Origin: Ooceraea biroi
Taxonomy: Eukaryota; Arthropoda; Insecta; Hymenoptera; Formicidae
Assembly: GCF_003672135.1 (NCBI RefSeq)
Contig: NC_039515.1
Span: 4,030,001 to 4,094,000 of the forward strand
Direction of reading: 5' to 3'
DNA length: 64,000 bases
A program made the position numbers and the translations under genes. The notes under the pieces are model-generated. The model had not been told where the DNA came from. It saw only the letters and a program-made list of their open reading frames with translations, and did not search any database. Below are positions 27,871 to 39,531 of this stretch, piece after piece (position 1 is the first letter of the stretch; every line of letters starts with the position of its first letter).

Positions 27871-30800
27871 CTTAATGATGACGATACGTTCAGAATTACA
27901 ATGACAGAAAACAAACGTAACGTGGGACGCGTTGCGGCAAAAACTCGTCCGCGCCATTATGAGCTATTTCGAGCGAAACAGGAAAAACTGATTCGCTTAT
28001 TTATAAATCGATACCCCGAGATACTTATGGTTTTACGTAATCGTGAATGTCGATACGATGTCAAGGCTATATTCTATACTATACTTTTCGAGTTGTAATT
28101 TCTTTCTTTTTCGGGCTTATCTAGCGCTTTGCAAGCGCGGAATGAATACGAACGCAGTTTCGCACGGCTACCAAGCTCGCAAACTTACGGTCAGTAATAA
28201 CGACGTACATGCGTTGGGAGAACAATTTGTTAGACTCTGTCATATTACCTACGTCTCTCTTACAAGGTATATTTATAAATAGATATAACATATAGATAAG
28301 ACAAATATCGCACTTATGTTCTATTTGATAATGTCATTTTTACCCGAAGTGTGAAAATTTTTCCCACTTCATACAATATACTCTCTCTGTCACAAGAGAC
28401 ACATGATAACTCTTAACTCTGATTAGAACATGAAGATTAATAAGGTTCCACTGTGAGCTGCTCCATTCAAGTCTGAGGTAAGTTTAGGCGGGTCAGTTCT
28501 TTCGCGTGACAACGAAATATGGTAAGTTACACGGAAAACATCGTAGATGCATTTTATTGAACCAGTAACGCGACATTCTCGGATCTAGTTTACAAGCGAT
28601 CAGACGAGATAATCATCAATTACCGTGAAATATGATTTCACGTGTAATTCCGGAAAATTTCATCATTGGTAGAGAGAAGACTAACTACGATGTGACATTG
28701 CGCATGAAACACATCAAGCTCGAACTTCTCGAACAATTTTCAACACTTACCAAAAATGATTTGTTGTATCTGAAGATCGGGATACAAAGAAGAGTCCCAA
28801 GAGAACATTTAAAGTTTTAATTTAACATTCTAAGCAATTCTCGTCGCGCGATCTCTTTTCGAATCTGTCTAAGATCACGCTCGATCTTAATTTAGCCTAA
28901 CGCGGCACGAGCGGAGAGCTCGGCGGGTCATCGCATGGGTCAATTAAATTCGCGCGACTAATCGCTCGCGCGAAGTCGCGTGAATTTGGACACGTAAGCC
29001 AGCAAGGGAGATCGCGCGTAAGACCCGCGGAATTCGGCGGCCTTCACCTGCGCATTAACGCAATAGATTGCGTTCAAGGCCGTCGCTTTTTTTTAACGGA
29101 CAAAGTAATCATTTACCGTGTATGCGCGCGATAATACTTGCAAATTCCGATGATTGTCACGTTCGATTCGCGCGTTTATCTGCGCGACGGATCTGCATCC
29201 AGATCAATCGGGCCGCAATTCCTTGTATTATTTACGGTAAACTTTGCGCGGCTCCTTGGAGAACAAAAGAGAGGCTCACGTAAATATTTAATCTTTTAAT
29301 CGAAAGATTCGCGTGAAATTGCTAGAGATAGAAACGTCAGGCCGGCTCAAAGTTGCGATGAAATTCGCGATTTCGTGATATCGGCTCCACGAATATCGAA
29401 ATACCGTTCAAATAACGAATAAATTTATATCGCACGCGCCGCGGTTTCTTGTGACGACACACGCGGTACATAGAGCGTTTCATCACAACGTTCTTGCGCG
29501 GTCATATCGTGGATATTTTTAGAGAGCTAAAACTGCGCGCTTATCGCGCCTCGCGCCGCGGTTATCACCATCCTCGCGCTTTTCAGTACTTTTTTCTGCG
29601 ACGCGCCAATTTTTTGCCTGTTCTGCCCGTACTTCCCGCCCGTTCTACACGTGTCCGCGCGTATCTCGCGAAGGCGCCCGTTAATAAATATTACACGATG
29701 CAGTAAAGCAAAGACGAAAAATGCTGTTCGCAACGTGTCCGCCGCTGCGCGTTCTCGTATAGTTCCATAATGTTCGATTCGATAAATGGAAATCGTGTCT
29801 CGGCTGCTGCGTCGACGTAATATTACCATGATAAGCGTGCTAAAATGACCGTGCTCCTTCATGTGCGACCGAGCAATAGCAAAAAGAACTGGGATATATA
29901 CATTTTTGCAGTTTGTATTTATTTCCATTCAGTCTCGACAATTGCAAAGGAAAACCTTGTTTTTGATAAGGGAGACTTTATATTCGTAGTAGATCAGTTG
30001 AGCTCGTGATGAACTTTGATAAGATCGATTAAAATAGAAATCATTTTCATCAACGAGTAACATTAAGCACAATTTAATAACAAACATGTCAATAAATGTC
30101 TGGTTTAAAATAAGTGCGGTAAATAAATGATTACGCGTAATTATTGGATAACAAATAATTTTGAATATTTCGTGATAATAATTAATTAATGAAAATAATT
30201 ATTTATCAGTCGAAAGCAATATAATTTTATATATTATGTAAATATAGATTATATTGCAAACCGGTTACAAATAATGATAATGATACAAACAAATTTTTAT
30301 AAATTTACTCATTTCCTGCAATTACATGTATAAAATGTATCCAACGTTTCTCAAAATAGAAATTTTTTTAAGAAACAAAACAAGTGGAATTATAAAGTCG
30401 TCTTACTTGCATTCGCGTTAAGAGTGTAACTGTACACGCCATACTGTACTGATTAAAAAGTTGATATCGAGGAATATGATCAAAAAACGCAGGACATATG
30501 GAAAATTACGACGTGTGATCACGCGGTAATGTTGCTGATTTTGCTCGAAAGCGTGCATCTGAATTGCGACATTTCCAGCTGAATCGTCATACGCTGGTAG
30601 GCTCCTCGCCGCTACACGCGCGCGACTGCTCGCAAATCGTGCGACATATTCGGCGATGAGCACGATGAGCCGGCAATTCGAACGCTCATTTACACTCTAA
30701 TTGTTTGCAAATCCATAGTCTGCTGAATGTAATCTTGTTTTACGAGCCGAAGTTAAGCGGCCTAACGTTATTTGCTCAGTTCCGCCGAGAGAGCGCGGAG

Positions 30801-31626
30801 ACACTTTGCTTCCCGGGCACGTACGATAAACGCGATTGACAGTCGTAAGCGCGGCTTTACCGCTTTAATGACACGACGTTGTTATGTAGAAGAAGGTTGC
30901 CGATGATTACGCGAGCCACGTGACCGTTCGCTAAAACCAGAAACGATCCGGAGTTACATCGGAGAATTTCAGGCGAAACATTTCACTTCACGTTGGATAG
31001 TGATTGCAACGCGTTCGACAACTGCGAATTGGAAATATGTAACGCGACAAATGCCAGAGAACATTTTCATATCTCGCGAGCAATGTGCAAATGAAGCTTG
31101 GTGGATTTTTAATCCTAGCTTTAATAATGACTCGCATTTTCAAGCTTCGGACTATAAATATGCTTTCGATTACCATAAATATTTTTGTCGGTTACGTCGT
31201 TTGCTATTTCGGGCTCATGATTGTTCTATTCTTAGCGGAGCTGTGATATTGCAGGTATATGTAGTCGGAGAGAAACCGGCTAGATGAAAAATTTAAGTCC
31301 TGTTTCGATTCCTGATCGATGATTTGCGGCACACACACATATACACGTCACGACTGCACGTGGTCGCGAAACAGCGCGGGTAAATAATGAGAGGCGATAA
31401 TGAGAAGCGTCACGTTTCACAGAAAGTAGTCATTTCAATATAACAGCTCCGCATGATCGCGGCTAAATTTACCCCGCAATTCGAGGAAGGCAATTGAAAA
31501 CGCAAGAACTCATCGAGTATCAAGTTCAAAAAATCTGCGAATGCGAAACGCGCGGTCTCATCGGATGTTGCGAAATCGTACCGACATTAATTTAAAAATC
31601 AAGTTTCTGGTAATCTGCTGATCCCT

Positions 31627-32504
31627 CCCGACTAGAAATGTTGTCAGGTTTACCTAATATGTTATAAAGACCTGACGTGGTTGGCGTAAGGTAATCCTGA
31701 ATAAGGTATACCTAAGAATATCCTCATCAGGTTCAAATATGTATGACCTTTTTAGGGTTAAAATAATAAGGAGCATATTAGGACCTTCTTACGTTATGCC
31801 TGATATTTCAAAGTACAAATTTTGTTGAGGTTTACATTATTAGTACCTACTAAGGATCTTATTCCTTCATCCTGATATTTTTTTAAATTTAGAGGTAAAG
31901 GTTTCCCACATCTGGTCTTACATCAGACCATACGTAGTTTATCATATTATAATGTACGTTATATACTTAATGCAGAAAGAATAGTAATTTCTACTTAATT
32001 TGCGAGTATTAATTATTTTTATATCATATACATTTCAATGTATTCGATTATGGAACAATAAGAGACAAAAATCAACACAAGTGTGTGTTTTCCGCCTCTG
32101 ATTCACCAAGCGACCGATAGATGGCCAGGTCAGGCGTGACGTTCTCGCAAGAAACATTTGGTTAGCACCTTACAAATAACCATCTGGAAAACCGATCCGA
32201 TACTCTTTTCTTCTCTTCTTTTGGACTCTTACTTAGAACGTATACTAGTAGTATACGTTCTAAGGACTCTTACACTCACCGAAAATATCAAGTTTTAGTA
32301 ATCCTTTAGACGACTTGGTGCTGTCTGGGTAGTAAGGATTTAATAATTCAACCCGATATAAACCTGATGAGGATATCCAGATAAGGACCTAACTATTGTG
32401 CTGCGTTACATGACTGATCAGGTCCTGATGAATTTACCTTATCAGGACCTGATAATAAAATAAGGTCAACCTGATCAGGACCACTGGATAAATTTCTAGT
32501 CGGG
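31627..32504. mobile_element. Non-autonomous DNA element with CCCGACTAGAAAT termini
   Basis: About 878 bp between the inverted termini CCCGACTAGAAAT (31627) and ATTTCTAGTCGGG (32504). Both subterminal zones are packed with CAGGT/ACCTG and TAAGGT motifs, for example ATCAGGTCCTGAT, TATCAGGACCTGATA and CCTGATCAGGACC at about 32415-32485, as expected for repeated transposase-binding sites. There is no transposase frame. The superfamily is not assignable from these data. Confidence 0.65.
32223..32273. repeat. Perfect mini-palindrome flanked by a 10-bp direct repeat
   Basis: GGACTCTTAC occurs at 32223-32232 and 32264-32273. Between them is a perfect palindrome of 31 bp (233-263 of this kilobase) with a single central base. 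The arrangement looks like a target duplication around a minimal inverted-repeat insertion or an excision remnant. It is nested in the 31627-32504 element. Confidence 0.75.
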
Positions 32505-35500
32505 CTCTTCATGGTCAGGAAGTAATCTCTGGAGTTCATCCACGTGCGTGATATTCTGAAGAACGCAGACTCCAACTACGATTAATTTCACTCATTTGAT
32601 TTCTTATTTGATCCTCCTATCGCTATTTGATTCATCGTCATATAAATTTTTCGGATTTTTTGAAACTTTTCTAGCTTCTTTTCTATTGCGTCAGTATCGC
32701 GAAGAGATATATTATAATCGAGGGAGCGGCAAACGACATCGATCTGCCTTTAATTCGACAACCGACAGCCCGCAATAGCGATTGTCAAAAAGTAATGTCA
32801 ATTTACTACAATAATACCGTGTGCACACACAAGCACAGTTAGCAACAGTGACGTAGACTGCGGCGTGCAGAAGCGCCGATTGGCTGCTAACAGCTGCTAT
32901 CTTATCTTTTTTTCTGTGAGTGTCAACATTCGGCGCTTGTCATGTATGGTATACTTGTATACCCGCGCCGTGTGGTACACGCGCGGATTCTTCTCGCGTC
33001 TCTCCCGCCCATGACATTATTTGAGATATTCTTATTCTGTCACAGAATCCACATGCAAAAAGTTAAAAGACGTGTGATAAAAATTTCATAGTGACATGTG
33101 AACCGCTTAAATCTTCTAACGATAAACTCCGTTATTCGCCTCGTTATTCGTCCCAAAAATTTCTCACAAAAAATAAGGAATGAAATTTGGTACTCACTCA
33201 CTCGACAACTTTACTAACTGTTGAAATAAGATTTAAAACAACTGGCCTGTGTTTCCTACATTTTCCTAAATTAAAGTTTTAATAATCTTTTATGAAAAGA
33301 AAATTGTTTATCCCGCCGCTTGCATACATTATGCATCGTGTGGCATAAAAATTATATATTAATACATGCAATTGATCGCACATTATTTTTAACAACAGAA
33401 TGAATCTGGGACCTATCGTTAATCAATCGGAATAATTCGTCACTATAAAAACACTAGACGTTATAACAGACACAAGAGTGACTTCGAAGAGTGAATTTCG
33501 GAAGATGAATGCGTCCGAGTGGCAATATATCTATATCATCCCGAGAAATAATTTAGCGAATCGCGGCACGTCGGGGGCGATGAGACCGAAACGCGGAACG
33601 TGACTCGATCGACGAAGCAGAGTTCGCTCACCGGGCAGCAAACCGTGCCGATGGAAATCAGGCTAAATGACAACGGTGTCGGTCGTCGCGATCGAACGTG
33701 TCGAATCGCGGCGACGAGTTTATTTTCAGCTCTGCCGGCCTAGGCGCGCATATCTTATGTAAAGTAACCGCATGTGCGTGGACAACAACTCGTTTTCGCC
33801 GCAGGTGCGAGCGAGCGAGCGAACGAACGCGCGCTACATCACGCCGTGATAGAATCGCGTCTCGTCGCGACGTCCCACGGGACGCAATTGGACGGAATTC
33901 TCAGGCTGCGTCGATCAGCAAATCGCCTCATTCCGCTCTCCTTTTGCCCAGGAAGAATGCCGATCGGTAGCCCTCAATTCGCCGACGAGCCTCCCGCGGA
34001 AGCGGATATATACGCGCGTCGCGTCTTCGGCGAGTGGTATCGGTCCCGCGTGACGTTCCTCTTCCCTTTTTTTATCGTCGTATTGTTTCTATGCGACGGA
34101 TGAAGATAATTCCGCGTCTATAAATAGGCGCGACCGACGGAAGGAAAGCCTAATAAGAACACGTTCTACAGGCCGTACGAGCGCTTCAATCGGAATAACG
34201 CCGACGAGGATCGGTACCAACGCAACGTTGTCGTCCGGCGATCGCGCGAGAAGTACTTATTTGCATCACATCGAATACTTATTTGCAGCAACTATTTGTA
34301 CGCTTGGTGACAAAAAGCATCTCGGATTTGCAAAACGCTCCACATTTTGCCGAATAAAGAACGCGATGATACGCAATCTGTAATTTCATTTAAAGCGACG
34401 CATCGCGGCGTAATGCGTTCACCGTCGTGACGGCTACCGGTGACCGACACGCATAAATGCGTTGAGACACGCCAATAATAGTTTAACATGCAATTACTTA
34501 CATTCGCAAAATAATAACTGTCTGGTAATAACGGAAGAACATGGTGCACTTGTTATTTTGTCTTGATATTTTTATCTGTTAAAATTATGGAAATATGATT
34601 ATATCAACGTATCACAGCGAATCTTCGTAATCCACCTGGCGTGAACGAAAAACCATCTAAATTATACGTTGAATGGTATTGGGGAATCGTTGTACGTCGA
34701 TGTGTCGGGTTTTATTCGAATTTTAATAATGTGATAAATGTGTTTGTGGCGAATGTGTGCGTTGTGTGCAGGAAGCTACACGCTCGTTAACGCGCACGTG
34801 TCGATGACTTGGATTTTTGTTCGCCCGCGGAACGTTTTGCAACATTGCTAATAAAACGACGATGCGCTTCCCGACGACGTCGTCGTTCTCAGGGCGACAG
34901 ATACACCATTTGAAAATTACGGCGCCGCTTGCAACCTGTACAAACAAACGGCTATTACGTACCGTTATACGATAATCGTGCTTGACGTCAAATATTAAAT
35001 GATTTCGCTGCGTGAATCCGGGCTGTTTAAATTGTTCGGCTTGATTGGATGATGGCCACTGCTCTAAGTTGGCCGACAACCACTTCAACGTAAATAAGAC
35101 GGTACCCCATTCTGTATATAAGAGTCGCCTCGTTATACAGGGTGTTCGTTTGCTCGTCGTTAGCGAGTCGTGCGACTGAATTCTCTTCAATTTTTTAAAG
35201 TCCGTTGGCGTTCGGCGTTTTAACAGCTCCAACAAATGTAAATTTAGTTATCATTCTATTAGGACTGCCCGATTTATATCGATACTGAATTTTGTATTTT
35301 TTCTCTTCAATTTTTCAGTCTGTGGCGTTCGATATTTTAACAACTCCACAAATGTAAATTTAATCATCATTCTATTAGGACTGCTCGATTTATATCGATA
35401 CTGAATTCTGTATTTTTTTCGAAATCAAGACTGCTACTCAAATTGTCTTTACGCGACGTTTTGCTTAAAGCATCAGTTTTAATTGCGTGCCAGTCGAGTT

Positions 35501-37747
35501 CGCGAACTCGCTTGCAACCGTCCGTGAAAAGTGATTCGCAATTCAGTAAATTCAGGAGTCGGTTGCATTTGCGCGGCTCGTTGGCACGTAAGGCAAAGGC
35601 GCCGACGTGTCGTCGCCGTTTTTGTCGTCATCGGCGATGTAACGAAACGCGCAAACTGAAGCGAGGAATCACCTCTCGCGGCATTCTTCGTCGTCGCCGA
35701 TATTTTCAGTCGCAGACGGTTGCCTGCGTCTAAATGCGCATAACGAAATGTGCAAACCTCTGCAAAAGCTCTGCCGAGCCACTCTCCATTGACGCTTCGC
35801 TTTAATAAAATTTAATGCAAAAGCAAGAATGATTACGTTACTTTCCAGCAAGTGTAATTTAATAAAATACGCGTTACGAGAACGCGAGAGCGTATTAACG
35901 CACTTATCCAACTGGAGCATTTCCGGTTACGCCGGTTTCCTCCGGATTTCAATTTCAATGATCCAGATCGTCATTAAATCATTAGACTTGTCAGACGCAT
36001 ACTACAGAGTATACCAAGAGACAAAGACGGACATGTTGCGCGCAGCGTCGCTCCTGCGAGATGATAACTCGATGTGCATTCGCGTAAGACGACGCGGCGC
36101 AAAGGTCCATCGTGAACAAAATGGTGTGCGTAATGTTCAACAAAGCTATAGGGAAACTTTATTGAGGCAAATAATCTGAAATCACGCGGCTCGCTTCTTG
36201 TCTGTCTTCTTTTTTAGCACGACTGGCCGCTGTCCTTCGCTGCGGCTGCCGTTTTATTCGACGCGTCGACTTTGCTTCGCTTTTTTAAGCGGCGATTAGC
36301 GGATGGTTGCGCGTGAAGAGAGATAAAAGGGGGACTACAGAAGTACAATATAATGCGATACGTGCGCAATGCGCGAGCACAATCGCGTCGATTCGCACAC
36401 CCCGGCTCGCGTTTAATTAATTTCCCCAATAATAATAACGTTATGGATCTTTGTGCGTTATCGCCGGCTCACTCTATCACGCCTCGCTTGCGTGTCACGA
36501 GTTACGTTTGAAGCCGTTGCACTTTCATACGTATAGATTGCATAAATCATGTACATCATGTAGCGCGCACACGAATTTCGAGGGAAATCAAGGGGAATGT
36601 GCGCCTCTGTTCTCTTCTTGTTCCTCCTTTCTGCCGTATTTTCTATCGCATGAAATTAGAATAATAATTCAAATGTAAGCGAGAACACAGAAATAGTCTG
36701 TGTTATCATTTGCTATTAATAGCATTGCTGCAATGAGCGATGCAAAAGCCGAGAAGCGTGTGATGTTCAAGATGGAGAATATGAAAGCTAGAAATTAGGA
36801 GAATGTACAAAGCTCTTCTTCAAAAGAGAGCGGTAACGTCACGGAAAAAGCTTTTATTTCACTTATCTCGTTTCCCTGACGTACGCATCTTAAGGAGAAA
36901 TACAGAGAACACACGTAAGAATAAGCTTGTCTCTAAAAGTGATCGTTTGTTGAACTAGATAGTTGTATATCAATGAATCATAGTTTTCTAAAAAGTATTT
37001 AGGAATATTAATGATGCGTTATTAATGATATATTATTAATGTACTCTCGCCACATCTTATGCGGTGGTTGGACGAACGTTCGTCAGAAAGATCAACCTTC
37101 TGTCTTAAGTAACGATGGAAATGTTGGAAGATAAATGAACACGGATACTTAAGGTAACGTTGACTAGACATTTACTTAAAAAACACGAGCCTTTAACGAT
37201 TGTCTATGCTCTAACGTTAGGAAATATCCTACTTTTGCGTGTGAATATTCTATTGTTTCTGTGTGTGGAAGATAATTAGCTTCTAATACTTTAACGCGAT
37301 GGTATACACGCGTATAAAGCATCTTGTTTGTACGTACAGCATGCTTTGGTACGTTGTGTACTTGAAGCGAGGAGTCTTGTCCAAAAATGTACTGGTACGA
37401 AGTTACAATTATAACGGATTGATCGGTACATTGCCGGCGAAATTCTTTCCAGGATTCCTGATTGTCAAGTTATTCCTCTTTCTCTCTCTCCCTCTCTACA
37501 GAAATATCCTTCTTTTTCAGATATACAAATTAATCACGCTCGACGTATCCATATTTCAGTCAATTTCATCTATAATAATTCCTCAAAATATTCAAAGATA
37601 ATCCCTAAAAATTCTAAAATTGTGTCGGAAAGTCACGCATATTTAAAGATAGCTCAGTAAGTGCTGATGACGACGGTGGCTCATCATCGCTTCGAATGTC
37701 AATTCTATTTCACCCGCATCATTCGCGTCAATCGCAATCGATTCCCT
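32505..37747. other. No gene supported; 3' flank of the guanylyl cyclase
   Basis: It holds the tandem duplication at 35181-35420 and a TACAGGGTGTTCG motif at about 35136-35148 that resembles a transposon end but has no partner nearby. The 3' UTR of the receptor cyclase probably extends below 37748 but no clear AATAAA was identified close by. Confidence 0.5.
35181..35420. repeat. Tandem duplication, about 120 bp x 2
   Basis: Two head-to-tail copies start TTCTCTTCAATTTTT at 35181 and 35301. They share blocks such as TCATTCTATTAGGACTGC and GATTTATATCGATACTGAAT. They differ by several substitutions and small indels, so the duplication is not brand new. Confidence 0.85.
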
Positions 37748-39531
37748 TCAATCCAAACGACCACCCGGATAGTAAATCAACGGAGTCATCGCGTCCCAGC
37801 CATCGATTTCCTCGTTAGACTGTGCCGCTCGCTTCTGAGCGTTCAGCACCGTCGTGCTGTGTCTCGGACTATTGGGCGCGGATCTACAAGTGATCTGGAG
37901 TATTCCGGGTGTGCCAAAGCGGAAGCCTTTGCTTCCAACACGTGGCAGGCACGAGGATTCATTGCTAAAGATCACGCTAGTTTGCAGCAGCGGCACGTTC
38001 TTTGTATCCGATGGCAGTTCATATTCTGTCAGTTCTGGCTGAGCCTCCTGATCGCAGAGCTTCTCGACGCAGGGACAAGAGTTGCTGGAGGACCTCCAGT
38101 TCTCCATGCAGGATGATCGCATCGCACACGAGACCTTCGTCTTGCAGGGACTGCTGTCCACTATCGACTCCAGCTGATTGTTTACTCTGGCAGCCTTCTG
38201 GTCCAACTGGTCTGAGCTGGCAAATCGCAGACGTTTCGGGGACTCGCTGGAACATCGTGTGAAAGTCGACCTGACCAGAGACTTGTTCTTCAGGGAACTT
38301 CGCGGGACTAAAGGATCAGTCGTGATGGATTTTTTGGTACCATCTCGCTTGCTCGCCCTTTCCATGCTGCGCTTGCTGCGCAAGAGCGGATCTTCGTCAA
38401 TCAACCAGTACGTCAAACGCTCGCCCTTGCCCTTCATAGATATTAGCCCGCGCTCGACGAGGCTGAACCCTCCCAGCTGGTCCAACAACTGCTTTGTCTC
38501 GCTGCTGCAGTGAATTTTCAGCGCTGCAAATCGCGTGTGAAAATACAAGAATTATGTATCGAGAATATATATTATACGAAATGTAAATTAGTAAATTAAT
38601 TTATTAATTAATTATTCTATAAAAAAATATTATATAAAATCGTAGATGACACTCACGTGATCCTGTGGACTCCATACGACTAGCCGTGTTCACCGTATCG
38701 CCGAACAAGCAGTAACGCGGCATCTTCAAGCCGACGACACCCGCGCATACTGGACCTACCAACAAATTAGAATTTGTTAAAACTTAGAATCTCGCGTTAT
38801 CTTATTCAAGCGATCTAGGATACAAAACGCTGCATTCTCCTACTGGCATAAAGAGCAAAAGCCGTGTTTTCGTATTTTTCTCTGCATTTTAAGGCGTACC
38901 GGAATGTATTCCTATGCGAAGCTGCAGTTTGTCAAGTGGCCTGTGACGAATGGTGAACTGCTTGATGGCGTCTAGAAGACACAATGACATGCTCGCTATT
39001 TCACCGGCATGCTGAATACCGTTTCTTATCGGCAAGCCGCTCACCTGTGAAGAGATAGGACGCTATTAGACAACGATACGTGTGCAAATGCAAATTATCG
39101 CAACAATTTTTAATGACGATTTATTTGTATGCGATGCGACATAGAGATGTTGTAGATAATCTTTTACAAAACATTTTAACTTTGTGATTCTTACCACCAT
39201 GTATGCATCTCCGATGGTCTCGACTTTATATACGTCATAGATTTCTATTGTCGAGTCGAAACACGTGTAAAGATCGTTCAAAAAGTCTACAACCTAGAAA
39301 AAAGTAAGTTAAAAAAATATTAATACATTAATTGATGAATAAGATGAATACTGCGACGTATTCCACGTATGATATTCACTTGTAACGGCGTACTCTCCGC
39401 AGACATAGATGTGAAGCCAACTATGTCGCTAAAGTAAATGGTGACACAATCGAAGCTTTCAGCTTCCACCTTATGTCCTTTTTTCAGCTGTTCGGCTACG
39501 TAACGTGGTAACATTTCATATAGCAGTGCAT
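37748..39531 (-). other. Cyclase catalytic exons 18-22 and C-terminal tail
   Basis: Exons 18-21 and the start of exon 22 encode the class III cyclase domain: YFSDIVGFTSMSAESTPLQ, KVETIGDAYMVVSGLP, LRIGIHSGPVCAGVVG, YCLFGDTVNTASRMESTG and MKGKGERLTYWLIDED. The glutamate of VETIGDAY and the cysteine of RYCLFGD are the pair that select guanine over adenine. The last exon continues for about 210 residues as a low-complexity tail rich in Ser, Lys and Arg, with cysteine-containing stretches. It ends in GRLD at the stop at 37748-37750 and lacks the usual class I PDZ-binding C-terminus. No polyadenylation signal stood out just downstream. Confidence 0.9.

Larger units (their letters stand above)
23504..31626. 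other. No coding gene supported outside the island at 26.4-27.9 kb
   Basis: Apart from the CpG island and the microsatellite at 25390, this stretch shows only short unrelated frames. AT-rich DNA at 29.9-30.4 kb has no repeat structure I could resolve. Confidence 0.5.

Noticed and set aside
32393..32575. Minus-strand frame with repeated GPDQ/GPDK
   Set aside because: It is the subterminal repeat of a transposon read in one frame, and the frame leaves the element without a break.
34723..35235. 170-codon minus-strand frame
   Set aside because: Opens on TTG, overlaps the tandem duplication, no recognised domain or splice-linked exon.
37661..38513. Plus-strand frames of up to 151 codons
   Set aside because: Antisense shadows of the last exon of the guanylyl cyclase.
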